From Leeuwenhoekiella marinoflava DSM 3653 (lineage in GTDB: Bacteria; Bacteroidota; Bacteroidia; Flavobacteriales; Flavobacteriaceae): a stretch of DNA of 64,000 nucleotides. The notes beneath the pieces are model-generated. The model saw only the letters and a program-made list of their open reading frames with translations, made no database searches and was not told the DNA's origin. Below, one piece after another: positions 1 to 8,432 of this stretch; position 1 is the first letter of the stretch, and each line of letters starts with the position of its first letter. The stretch spans positions 51,995 to 115,994 of the forward strand of contig NZ_FQUN01000018.1 in assembly GCF_900129005.1 (NCBI RefSeq). Reading direction: 5' to 3'. Position numbers and translations under genes: made by a program.

Positions 1-521
1 TGTATAAGATGTTGTTGAGTGGCGTTCTTGAAGAATACTACGAGATAGATCTTAAAGATTCTTGGATGTATGCCGCTGCAGAAAAAAACTTGCCTATTAT
101 CTGTCCGGGATGGGAAGATAGTACGATGGGTAACATCTTTGCTTCTTATGTGTTGAAAGGAGCGCTTAAAGCTTCAACAATGAAGTCTGGTATTGAGTAT
201 ATGACATTTCTTGCAGATTGGTATACCAACAATTCTAAAAACGGAATTGGATTCTTCCAGATAGGTGGTGGTATTGCCGGAGATTTCCCTATTTGTGTGG
301 TGCCTATGCTGTATCAAGATATGGAACGGGAAGACACACCATTTTGGAGTTATTTCTGTCAGATCTCAGATTCTACAACCAGTTACGGTTCATATTCAGG
401 AGCTGTGCCTAATGAGAAAATCACTTGGGGTAAACTCGACATCAATACACCAAAATTTATAATAGAAAGTGATGCAACTATCGTTGCTCCACTTGTATTT
501 GCATATTTATTAGATATGTAA
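1..521 (+). CDS. deoxyhypusine synthase-like protein, 3' part (5' end outside window)
   Basis: This is the C-terminal ~173 codons of a gene open to the left edge, so the true start is not visible. The sequence aligns by eye with the C-terminal half of the deoxyhypusine synthase (DHS) fold: a CPGWEDSTMGN stretch, an IGGG glycine turn, and a final NEKITWGKLD segment matching the AVSWGKI region of eukaryotic DHS. Eukaryotic DHS transfers an aminobutyl group from spermidine to eIF5A. Bacteria lack eIF5A, so the bacterial homologue must do something else, perhaps in polyamine metabolism (inference). The lysine that forms the enzyme-substrate imine in human DHS follows the GGG turn (GGGVVKHH); here the turn reads GGGIAGDFP, without lysine. 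A strong bidirectional terminator follows 18 bases after the stop. Confidence 0.8.
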   Translation, partial: YKMLLSGVLEEYYEIDLKDSWMYAAAEKNLPIICPGWEDSTMGNIFASYVLKGALKASTMKSGIEYMTFLADWYTNNSKNGIGFFQIGGGIAGDFPICVVPMLYQDMEREDTPFWSYFCQISDSTTSYGSYSGAVPNEKITWGKLDINTPKFIIESDATIVAPLVFAYLLDM

Positions 522-539
522 AACAAATTTTAGTCAATT

Positions 540-578
540 AAAAAGCCTCCGGAATTCTAAATTCGGGAGGCTTTTTTT
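540..578. terminator. bidirectional intrinsic terminator
   Basis: An 11-bp arm (aaaaagcctcc) pairs with ggaggcttttt and is flanked by A-run and T-run. It lies between two convergent genes, so it can end transcripts from both sides. Confidence 0.85.
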
Positions 579-611
579 ATGAATCTATTTTCAGGTTAAA
601 AAATAGGTGTT

Positions 612-2225
612 TTATTCTTTTATAGTCTTTGGTGGTGCACTTTCAGTTTTCCATTCTATTAATGGAGAAGGATAATAATTTACATTATTTTTTTCTAAAA
701 ACGGAACCTGATTGCCTAGGCGAACTTTATAATTTTCCCAATCTCTGTTTTCAGGTTGTGACCAGTTCAATTCGGCAAAACCAATAGCTCTCGGGAATGC
801 TAGATATTCAAGTTCGCTAATGTTGCTAACGGTCTCAGACCAAAGCGGCGCTTCAATACCTAAAATATTTTCTTGTGGAATATTCTCATACGATTCCGGT
901 TTCCAGATATAGGCTGTGTCTATCGGTACATATCCGGCCCAACTCAGTCCATATTCAGATTCAAGATCGTATTTCATATCCAGATACGCTTTATTTGCGG
1001 GAGACATGATAATCTTCAGGTTTTTGGCTACGGCCATTTTTGCATTGTCTGTACTTGACCAAAACTGAGCGATAGAAGTAGTGTCAATATCTGCCGTTAC
1101 CACTTCATCCCAACCAATCATGATCTTGTTATAGCGCTGAACAATTTTTTCAGCTTTATTTACAAAATAGATATAATCTTCCTTTTTGGTTACGTGACTT
1201 TCATCACCACCTATGTGAAAATAAGGTCCGGGTGTTAATGCCGAAATCTCTCGTACCACATCATCTATAAACGTATAAACAGTATCCTTGCGTGTATCAA
1301 ATGTGCTAAAACCTACGTGCGTACCTCTATATATTTCTGGAGTTTTACCGTTTCCATTTAAAAAAGGATAAGCTACTGAAGCGGCATTGGTATGACCGGG
1401 CATATCGACCTCAGGAATTATGGTTATGTGATTTTGAGCAGCGTATTCAACAATGGTTTTGTAATCTTCTTGGGTGTAAAAGCCACCGGGTTCGTCACCT
1501 ACTTCTGTGGCTCCGCCTATTTCGGTAAGTTTAGGCCACGACTTTATCTCAATGCGCCAACCTTGATCATCTGTAAGGTGTAAATGCAGCATGTTGTACT
1601 TATAGTAAGCCAGAAGATCAATGTATTTTTTAACTTCTTCCACAGTGAAGAAATGACGTGCTACATCTAGCATGGCACCGCGATAAGCAAATAATGGCGT
1701 GTCATTTATAGTTCCTGAAGCTATAGGCCACACAGGGTAATCAATTATAGAATCGTTAGCCTTTAATGGGATAAGTTGGCGTAAGGTTTGTATTCCTCTA
1801 AAGGCTCCTGCAGAGCTTCCTGCACTCAAAACAATAGAATCTTTATTAATTTTTAAGAAATAAGATTCTTGATTGATTTTAGAAAGACTATCTGATTGGT
1901 GAATGTAGATAACGCTTTCTTGATTGGGGTATTCTGTATTCACAGGAATATCAAGTTCTACTAAGTCTTTTATTTTAGCAGCTAAAAACAAGCCGACATC
2001 ATTAAATCCTAACGAATCAGGAGCGGTGTGAATAGCTGTATATTGATCTAAAGGGAAAGCGCTGTATGTAGCTTTTGTAGTTGAAGGTTTTGGGATGAGG
2101 TCAGCCTGAGTTAAATCGGTTTTAGGAAGATTTAATATTCGAGGATCTTTTTCTGGTTTACAGGAAAAAAAGAGCATTGCAATACAGCTGAATGCTAAAG
2201 CTGAAGATCTAAAATAGTGCATCAA
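612..2225 (-). CDS. GH20 beta-N-acetylhexosaminidase, lipoprotein
   Basis: The protein (537 residues) is a glycoside hydrolase family 20 exo-hexosaminidase that removes terminal GlcNAc/GalNAc from glycans, chitin oligomers or muropeptides by substrate-assisted catalysis. An N-terminal signal with a Cys at residue 22 (FFSC) suggests a lipoprotein, probably on the outer membrane. A GH20b-like alpha/beta domain spans about residues 40-170. The TIM barrel starts near YRGAMLDVARHFF (181-193), and HLHLTDDQGWR (214-224) is a family signature. The catalytic Asp-Glu pair sits in HIGGDES at D341-E342. Trp-rich segments near the C-terminus (WAGY, LNWSQ) fit the aromatic substrate pocket. The length is normal for a single-domain bacterial GH20. 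It is a lone gene, convergent with the DHS-like gene. Substrate specificity cannot be read from sequence. Confidence 0.93.
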   Translation of the reverse strand: MMHYFRSSALAFSCIAMLFFSCKPEKDPRILNLPKTDLTQADLIPKPSTTKATYSAFPLDQYTAIHTAPDSLGFNDVGLFLAAKIKDLVELDIPVNTEYPNQESVIYIHQSDSLSKINQESYFLKINKDSIVLSAGSSAGAFRGIQTLRQLIPLKANDSIIDYPVWPIASGTINDTPLFAYRGAMLDVARHFFTVEEVKKYIDLLAYYKYNMLHLHLTDDQGWRIEIKSWPKLTEIGGATEVGDEPGGFYTQEDYKTIVEYAAQNHITIIPEVDMPGHTNAASVAYPFLNGNGKTPEIYRGTHVGFSTFDTRKDTVYTFIDDVVREISALTPGPYFHIGGDESHVTKKEDYIYFVNKAEKIVQRYNKIMIGWDEVVTADIDTTSIAQFWSSTDNAKMAVAKNLKIIMSPANKAYLDMKYDLESEYGLSWAGYVPIDTAYIWKPESYENIPQENILGIEAPLWSETVSNISELEYLAFPRAIGFAELNWSQPENRDWENYKVRLGNQVPFLEKNNVNYYPSPLIEWKTESAPPKTIKE

Positions 2226-2382
2226 TAATTTTTTTAATAGAGTAGGTTTTTTACTGCTATACTTGGCTTTCTAACGAAAAGCTTCCTGCAAATTACGTCA
2301 TCAAAAATTATAAAAAGAAAAAGCGCTCTGTAAATTAATGCACGTGTCAGAAGTTGTGTGATTAACAAAAACGGGAAAACTT

Positions 2383-2390
2383 TAGATTTG
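2383..2390 (+). promoter_or_regulatory. -7 promoter box (TAGATTTG)
   Basis: A perfect match to the Bacteroidota -7 consensus TAnnTTTG lies 42 bases before the ATG of the three-gene glycosyltransferase operon. The -33 element is weak (TTG/TGTG around 2354-2360). Confidence 0.55.
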
Positions 2391-2431
2391 CTTTAGAAGT
2401 ATTGCTTATTTTCGCAAACTTATTTATTAGT

Positions 2432-3151
2432 ATGTCTTACAAGTTAACGGTAGTCGTTCCTGTTTATAATGAAGAAGATAACTTGCTTCGTGTGGAGCAG
2501 GTTTTTCAGGATTATTTTAAAATAGCTGCGGTACCTACTCAGGTACTTTTTGTAAATGATGGTTCTAAAGATAAAAGTCAAGAACTTATAGAAACCATTT
2601 GCGCACGTAGTGAAGGATTTCAGTTTATTTCTTTTGCAAAAAACTACGGACTGAGCGCAGCGATAAAAGCAGGTTTTGATTATACTACTACTCCGTTAGT
2701 AGGCTATATAGACAGCGATCTGCAAACCACTCCGGAAGATTTTAATATTCTTATAAAATATGCTGAAGACTATGATTTGGTAACGGGTCACCGTGCTGAT
2801 CGCAAAGATTCTTTTGTGAAGAATATGTCTAGTACGATTGCCAATACTATTAGGCGAGCTTTTACTCACGATGGGATGGACGATACGGGCTGTCCGCTAA
2901 AGGTTATCAAAACAGATTATGCGAAGCGCATTCCTATGTTTAGAGGTTTGCATCGTTTTTTACCTGCTATGATTATGTTACAAAATGGGAAAACCATACA
3001 GGTGCCTATCAGACATTTTCCACGTATAGCAGGTACCGCAAAATTCGGTTTATGGAATCGTTTACTGGGGCCTTTGATGGACTGTTTTGCATACCTCTGG
3101 ATGAAGAAAAAGTATATTAATTATGAGGTAGCCAAAAAATCGAATGGATAG
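2432..3151 (+). CDS. GT2 glycosyltransferase, polyprenyl-phosphate sugar synthase (DPM1/ArnC-like)
   Basis: This GT-A fold glycosyltransferase has 239 residues from the ATG at 2432. An upstream TTG at 2402 is in frame but would add only a short tail before the canonical VVVPVYNEED start, so ATG is preferred. Visible motifs are VPVYNEEDN (9-17), VNDGSKDKS (41-49) and the metal-binding DSD at 94-96 (GYIDSDLQTTP). There is no C-terminal membrane segment. Relatives move a sugar from a nucleotide donor to a polyprenyl phosphate at the inner membrane face. The gene overlaps the next by 8 bases, and the third gene of the operon is an ArnT-like GT-C enzyme. A working inference is that this enzyme makes the lipid-linked donor used by that enzyme. 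The exact sugar is unknown. Confidence 0.88.
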   Translation: MSYKLTVVVPVYNEEDNLLRVEQVFQDYFKIAAVPTQVLFVNDGSKDKSQELIETICARSEGFQFISFAKNYGLSAAIKAGFDYTTTPLVGYIDSDLQTTPEDFNILIKYAEDYDLVTGHRADRKDSFVKNMSSTIANTIRRAFTHDGMDDTGCPLKVIKTDYAKRIPMFRGLHRFLPAMIMLQNGKTIQVPIRHFPRIAGTAKFGLWNRLLGPLMDCFAYLWMKKKYINYEVAKKSNG

Positions 3152-3773
3152 TCCTATCTGGATATATTGTATTGGGTTTTTAGCACAGCTTATGTTTTCG
3201 GGCCGGCTTATTATTCAGTGGTTTCTTAGCGAAAAACAAAAGCGTGTTTTAACACCTTCTACCTTCTGGTGGTTGAGTCTGGGTGCTTCTTTCTTATTGT
3301 TTGTTTACGGTTATTTGCGAGAAGACTTTGCCATTATGTTGGGACAAACATTGACGTATTTTATATACATCCGTAATTTGCAACTTCAAGGGCAGTGGGT
3401 GAAGTCACCTAAAACTTTGCGCTGGTTCTTACTTATTTTTCCGGCTCTGTTAGTTATCTATTCCTATAATAACGGTAACTACGATTTGGATAAGTTATTC
3501 AGAAACGAAAGTATTCCACTCTGGCTTTTGATATTAGGTAGCATTGCTCAGCTGATATTTACACTTCGTTTTATTTATCAATGGGTATATTCTGAACGTA
3601 AGAAAAAATCAAGTTTACCGTTAGGTTTTTGGCTTCTGAGTCTTGTGGGTGGATTACTTATTCTTACCTACGCGATACTCAGAAAAGATCCGGTTCTTTT
3701 TGTGGGGCATTTAATGGGAGTTTTTATCTATTTTAGAAATATGCGACTCTCTATAGGTATTGATAAAGAATGA
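3144..3773 (+). CDS. membrane protein with two LpxB N-terminal-like (LAB_N) domains
   Basis: The 209-residue membrane protein consists of two copies of a LAB_N-type unit, roughly residues 5-84 and 124-205. The copies align by eye: RLIIQWFLSEKQK (21-33) with RFIYQWVYSERKK (142-154), then a Trp-Leu-Ser-Leu helix, then FxYIRNxxL near each end. Each unit has about three membrane helices. LAB_N was defined as the membrane segment found at the N-terminus of some LpxB proteins; there is no LpxB glycosyltransferase part here. Its biochemical role is not established. It starts inside the end of the GT2 gene and overlaps the ArnT-like gene by 4 bases, so the three are translationally coupled. A role as a carrier, flippase subunit or scaffold for lipid-linked sugar is inference. 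Confidence 0.8.
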   Translation: MDSPIWIYCIGFLAQLMFSGRLIIQWFLSEKQKRVLTPSTFWWLSLGASFLLFVYGYLREDFAIMLGQTLTYFIYIRNLQLQGQWVKSPKTLRWFLLIFPALLVIYSYNNGNYDLDKLFRNESIPLWLLILGSIAQLIFTLRFIYQWVYSERKKKSSLPLGFWLLSLVGGLLILTYAILRKDPVLFVGHLMGVFIYFRNMRLSIGIDKE

Positions 3774-5407
3774 AAATTTCAGAAAAATATTATCCTTTAA
3801 TTCTCGTAGCAGCTTGTCTGTTTTTGTTCTTTCCGCATCTCGATGTGTTGTATGCTAATATTATGGAAGCGCGTAACTTCAACACCGCTCGGGAAATGCT
3901 GGAGCATAACAACTGGGTGTTGACCACAATGAATGGCGAAGCTCGTTATGAGAAACCACCGCTTCCCACATGGCTTGTAGCTTTTTCAGCTGGAATTTTT
4001 GGGATTACAAAACTTTGGGCATTACGTTTGCCTTCAGCCCTTATAAGCACGGTTTTGATCTTGTTTAGTTTTTCGCTTTCGCGGAAGCGTATGCAGCTCA
4101 GTGCAAAGCAAAGTTTATATGGAAGTTTCATTTTAGCTACTTCATTTTACATTCTTTTTGCAGGCAGAAACGGAACCTGGGATATTTTTGCGCACGCTTT
4201 TATGCTAGGCGGAATTTACTTCCTATTTCAGTTTTTTACCACTGAATCAAAAATTTATCAAAATGCTGCACTTGCTGGTTTGTTTATCGGCTTATCTTTT
4301 ATGAGTAAAGGACCGGTAAGTCATTTTGCCTTATTACTTCCTTTTCTAATCGCTTATGTAGCGGTTTTTAAGCTGAAAACATCCAGAAGTCGCACAGTTC
4401 CGTTTATACTTTTAGTGTCGATTACATTGGTCTTGAGCTCGTGGTGGGCACTAGCAATTTATTTTGGAGACAGTGAGACAGCAACCGCAATTGCTGATAA
4501 AGAAACGACGGCTTGGGCAAATAGAAATATGCGAGCGTTTTACTATTACTGGAGCTTTTTTACGCAAAGCGGAATCTGGACGATTCCTGCGTTTGTAAGT
4601 CTTTTATATCCCTATTTAAAATCAAGGTGTTCTAATTTAAAGATGTATCGCTTCAGCCTGATCTGGACGTTGGCTGCAGTAGTTCTGTTATCGTGTATCC
4701 CTGAGAAAAAGTCGCGCTATTTATTGCCGGTACTTATTCCGTTAGCACTAAACACCAGTTTTTATATCGAGTATTTAGTTCGTGCTTTTAAAGTTTTAAA
4801 AGACAAACGAGAGACTGTTCCGGTTTATTTTAATTTCGGAATCATTGGTCTGGTTTGTTTCCTGACGCCTATAGCAGGTTATTTGGTTTTGAGTTCCAAT
4901 TTAGACGGACTTTACTTTTGGTATATTTCTTTGAGCCTGGTGTTGCTGATAACTGGTGTTTTTATCTTTAAATATTTAGCAAAGCGAAAAATAGAACGCG
5001 TTTTTTTCTTAGTGATTGGCTTCACTTGCGCGGTGATTACTTTTGGATTTCCACTTGTGCGTGCAAGTTATACGAATGAAGATTACGCGCAGTTGGCGCC
5101 TAAAGTTCAGCAGTTACTGTCTGAGGAAAAACAATTGTATTTATTTGAGAATTCTTCTCCGGAACTAATTTGGGATTTAGGGCAACGTGTACCCGTGCTC
5201 AATACTCGTGAAGGCTTGCATTTACCTACTCAAACTCCGTTTTATTTAATTTTAGAAGAAGAACGTCAAGAAGAATTGAAAGAGCTGCTGGATGGCTTTA
5301 ATATGACATTAGAAGGCTGCTATGATGGAAACATAACGACAAAAGCAGATCGTAATTATAAAACCCGAAGAGTTGGTTGCTTATATCTGGTTTCTAAAGC
5401 CAATTAA
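3770..5407 (+). CDS. ArnT-like GT-C glycosyltransferase (GT39/GT83 family)
   Basis: The 545-residue polytopic protein has the features of the PMT/ArnT superfamily, which transfers sugars from a polyprenyl-phosphate carrier on the periplasmic side. The first loop holds MEARNFNTAREML (32-44), the place of the catalytic acidic residue, followed by RYEKPPLPTWL (59-69), which corresponds to the KPPL motif of ArnT. About a dozen hydrophobic helices follow, then a soluble C-terminal region of about 120 residues. ArnT adds aminoarabinose to lipid A. The acceptor here could be lipid A, another glycolipid or a protein, and sequence alone does not decide. It is the last gene of the GT2-LAB_N-GT39 operon. 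Its end overlaps the convergent gene at 5404 by 4 bases. Confidence 0.85.
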   Translation: MKISEKYYPLILVAACLFLFFPHLDVLYANIMEARNFNTAREMLEHNNWVLTTMNGEARYEKPPLPTWLVAFSAGIFGITKLWALRLPSALISTVLILFSFSLSRKRMQLSAKQSLYGSFILATSFYILFAGRNGTWDIFAHAFMLGGIYFLFQFFTTESKIYQNAALAGLFIGLSFMSKGPVSHFALLLPFLIAYVAVFKLKTSRSRTVPFILLVSITLVLSSWWALAIYFGDSETATAIADKETTAWANRNMRAFYYYWSFFTQSGIWTIPAFVSLLYPYLKSRCSNLKMYRFSLIWTLAAVVLLSCIPEKKSRYLLPVLIPLALNTSFYIEYLVRAFKVLKDKRETVPVYFNFGIIGLVCFLTPIAGYLVLSSNLDGLYFWYISLSLVLLITGVFIFKYLAKRKIERVFFLVIGFTCAVITFGFPLVRASYTNEDYAQLAPKVQQLLSEEKQLYLFENSSPELIWDLGQRVPVLNTREGLHLPTQTPFYLILEEERQEELKELLDGFNMTLEGCYDGNITTKADRNYKTRRVGCLYLVSKAN

Positions 5408-6807
5408 GAAAATAACTTCAGGGCTTTGTTGTTTATCAATTCCCAAATCAAATAGCTAGCAACAGCGCTATATTCTAGCGCTACCAATACTAAATTTTCG
5501 TGTACGTTATCTGCTTGATACGCGGCATAACTCAGTATCACAGCCGCACTCCAAATTAAAGCATATCTATATTTTGTAAAAACCGAAAGCAAAAGAGGTG
5601 TAGCAATATACCACGGGTGAACGGTTGTAGAAAACGCAAAGTAAATCGAAGCGCTAAATAGCAAGACACAGAGTAGGCGGTTAGGCGAATTATTCTTTCG
5701 AAGAAATGTGAAGAGCAGTAAAATTGCAATCACAATAACCGGAAGCATCTTCCCTGCAGAACCTATGATGTTATAGCCTTTAACCTGAAAACCAATCCAG
5801 CGAACTATGTAGTAAATACTGGCGTTAAATTCAAATTTCTGAAACCAAAGTGCAATCGTATCTGTAAAATGATTCAGGAGTTCTGCATTTAAAAATGGAG
5901 CAAAACTGACAGCAAAAATAAGCAGAGCGACAGAGTAGTATCGAATCAAAAACCAAATGGATTGGAGTGGTTTCTTCAAAAAAGGATTATAGATTTTTGA
6001 AATTCGATTTTCTGAACTACTGCTTTTAATCAAATACTGAAACAATACAGGAAGCAGCAGCAGCGGCAATAATTTAACCGAAATAGAACATCCCATTAAG
6101 ACCGCAGACCAGAGCCAGTTTCCGCGTATTAAAAGGTAGATTGATGCGATTAAGAAAAAGAGCATCACCCCTTCAAAATGTAGATTACCGGTGAGCTCGA
6201 TGATGATAAATGGGTTGAGAAAATACCAAAAAATCTGATGTTCGGGGAGCTTTAGCTTTTCAAGCAGTTTTCTTCCAATCCAGAGAATTCCAAGATCTGC
6301 AGCGATGATACAAAGTCTCAAAACCAAAACACCGCCCAAAATCGAAGAGCCACTCAAAATACCCGAAAGCCAAAAGAAAAACTGATTGACCGGTGGATAG
6401 TTAGAGAAATGCTGACGGCTTAAACCACTCATTCCGTCCAATAATACCTGGCTTTGGTTTATGGGAATTTCTCCGGAAGTAACCCACTGATTGGGTGTCA
6501 ACAAATACGGACTTAAGCCTTTTGCGAGTAGCCTGCCATCCCACAAAAATCTGAAGTAGTCTTGTGATAAATTAGGCAAGGCGATTATAAAAATCAGACG
6601 AGCTAAAACACCCAAAATTACTAATGTTTTAAAATTGAATCGTAACAGTTGTATGAGTTTAAAGCTGAGGTAAAACGACCCGGCAAAAAGGGTGATGAGT
6701 CGTACAAAATCTGAACGCTCCAGATCGTATGCAAACGCAGCATAAAGTACAAGCACTGTAAGTGCCATTATGATTTGTATTTTATAGGTTTTGAGCGTTT
6801 GAAGCAA
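5404..6807 (-). CDS. GT-C type polytopic mannosyltransferase-like membrane protein
   Basis: This 467-residue protein has about 11-13 predicted membrane helices. A first-loop motif SQDYFRFLWDGRL (81-93) resembles the acidic first-loop motif of GT-C glycosyltransferases that use polyprenyl-linked donors (GT87/PIG-M-like). SNYPPVNQFFFWL resembles the YPPxxQ motif in the same proteins. It is convergent with the ArnT-like gene and lies 155 bases downstream of the GT2 gene at 6963-8432, on the same strand. It may be a late member of that cluster. Donor and acceptor are unknown, and the GT87 label is by motif only. Confidence 0.7.
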   Translation of the reverse strand: MLQTLKTYKIQIIMALTVLVLYAAFAYDLERSDFVRLITLFAGSFYLSFKLIQLLRFNFKTLVILGVLARLIFIIALPNLSQDYFRFLWDGRLLAKGLSPYLLTPNQWVTSGEIPINQSQVLLDGMSGLSRQHFSNYPPVNQFFFWLSGILSGSSILGGVLVLRLCIIAADLGILWIGRKLLEKLKLPEHQIFWYFLNPFIIIELTGNLHFEGVMLFFLIASIYLLIRGNWLWSAVLMGCSISVKLLPLLLLPVLFQYLIKSSSSENRISKIYNPFLKKPLQSIWFLIRYYSVALLIFAVSFAPFLNAELLNHFTDTIALWFQKFEFNASIYYIVRWIGFQVKGYNIIGSAGKMLPVIVIAILLLFTFLRKNNSPNRLLCVLLFSASIYFAFSTTVHPWYIATPLLLSVFTKYRYALIWSAAVILSYAAYQADNVHENLVLVALEYSAVASYLIWELINNKALKLFS

Positions 6808-6962
6808 GAATTCGGGTTTTTAAAATCGATTAAAAATAAGGAATATACTCACGGACTAGCGATTGTAACGGCATCCTTTTTAATCAAGTTTTTGTGATTT
6901 AAAACGATATAGTGGAAAGCGCGGTATTGCTGAAGCTATAGGGGAAGAATAAGATCCTAAAA

Positions 6963-8432
6963 CTAAGCTCTTGAAAAAATAGATTTAAAAGCCACAAAAC
7001 CAAAACCACAAAAAAGCATGAGGTGAAAAAGAATTAAACCAAAATCGTTAATGCGAAATGCACTATAAATCGCAAAACCAAAATAGAGAAAAAGTAAGCT
7101 TTCTAAAATCATATTTACTGAGAGCTTTTTCTTGAGGTAGATATTAGTTTTTAAGTTTTTGGTTTTGCTGAGATTGAATTTTGGTGTGCGAATAAATTCT
7201 GACTTTTTACCAAAATGCCCTTCTAAAACCGCGAGCGAATTATGAACGCTAAAGCCCATCGCTATAGAAAAAAAGGTAAAAAACATCCCAATATATTTTA
7301 GAAAATTCTTGAAGCCGCCACCGTGAATACGTTTGTAAGTGACCCAATAACAACCAAAAAAGATGATTGTACTAATGGCAAAAAAAGCAATCACATTAAA
7401 ATACCAGCTATACGTGAGATTGTTATTTTTGATATATAAAATAGGCACGCTGAGAATGGCTACCAGTAAAACCAGCAGAAACATACTGCTGTTTAATAAA
7501 TGGAAAAAACTATGGAATTTAGTTTTAAAAGAAACCGTAGGATCTTTCAATAAGCGACCGTATAATTTTTGAAAGTTCTCTGCTGCACCTTTATTCCATC
7601 TGAATTGTTGAGAGCGCGCGGCGCTAATTGCAACGGGTAATTCTGCAGGAGTTTCTACTTCTTCTAAATATTTAAAATCCCATTTGTTGAGTTGGGCGCG
7701 ATAGCTGAGATCCAGATCTTCGGTTAGGGTGTCGCCTTGCCAGTTACCGGCATCCAGAATACAAGTCTTACGCCAGATACCAGCTGTGCCGTTAAAGTTG
7801 ATAAAATGATGCCCAAAGTTGCGACCTACCTGCTCCAGTACAAAATGGAAATCTAAAGCAAATGCCTGAATTTTGGTAAGCAATGAGTAATCGCGGTTGA
7901 GGTGCGCCCAGCGGGTTTGTACCACGCCTATTTTTTCATCTTTAAAATACGGTACAGTTTTGTACAGCCAGTCAGCATGGGGTACAAAGTCTGAGTCAAA
8001 AATAGCGATAAATTCTCCTTTTGCAATCGCAAGTCCTTCTTTTAAAGCACCGGCTTTAAAGCCTGTTCGGTTTGTGCGGGTGATGTGTTTTATAGGGATT
8101 CCGGCAGCTTGAAGTATTTCAATCTTTTGACGGGTAGCTGTTAAGCTTTCGTCTGTAGAATCATCTAAAACCTGAATTTCTAATTTATCTTTTGGGTAGT
8201 CTAATTGTGCAATATTTTCAAGAAGTCGCTCTACCACGTACAGTTCGTTATATAATGGCAACTGTATGGTCACAACAGGAATTTCTTTAGGATTTGAAAA
8301 GTCAAAAACCGGTACGTTTTCGGTATTTTTCTTAGCCTTAAAATAGTTAAGAAGCAGGTTCAATTGTGCCAGACTATACAGAAAAATTACTGTTAGCGCC
8401 AGAGTGTATATGATGACAATTGCTGTTTGCAT
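6963..8432 (-). CDS. processive-type membrane GT2 (cellulose synthase-like family)
   Basis: The protein has 489 residues: an N-terminal membrane helix (5-30), a cytosolic GT-A domain and four or five C-terminal helices. The full set of catalytic motifs is present: LDDSTDES (89-96), DSD (146-148), TED (237-239) and QQFRW (275-279). This D,D,D,QxxRW pattern defines the BcsA/hyaluronan synthase/ceramide glucosyltransferase group. There is no PilZ domain, so c-di-GMP control is not indicated. The gene start overlaps the preceding GT2 gene in a TAATG arrangement, so the two are co-translated. The product might be a polysaccharide or a glycolipid; no export partner or cellulose-type subunit is nearby. 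Bacteroidota carry many such genes without known product. Confidence 0.85.
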   Translation of the reverse strand: MQTAIVIIYTLALTVIFLYSLAQLNLLLNYFKAKKNTENVPVFDFSNPKEIPVVTIQLPLYNELYVVERLLENIAQLDYPKDKLEIQVLDDSTDESLTATRQKIEILQAAGIPIKHITRTNRTGFKAGALKEGLAIAKGEFIAIFDSDFVPHADWLYKTVPYFKDEKIGVVQTRWAHLNRDYSLLTKIQAFALDFHFVLEQVGRNFGHHFINFNGTAGIWRKTCILDAGNWQGDTLTEDLDLSYRAQLNKWDFKYLEEVETPAELPVAISAARSQQFRWNKGAAENFQKLYGRLLKDPTVSFKTKFHSFFHLLNSSMFLLVLLVAILSVPILYIKNNNLTYSWYFNVIAFFAISTIIFFGCYWVTYKRIHGGGFKNFLKYIGMFFTFFSIAMGFSVHNSLAVLEGHFGKKSEFIRTPKFNLSKTKNLKTNIYLKKKLSVNMILESLLFLYFGFAIYSAFRINDFGLILFHLMLFCGFGFVAFKSIFSRA

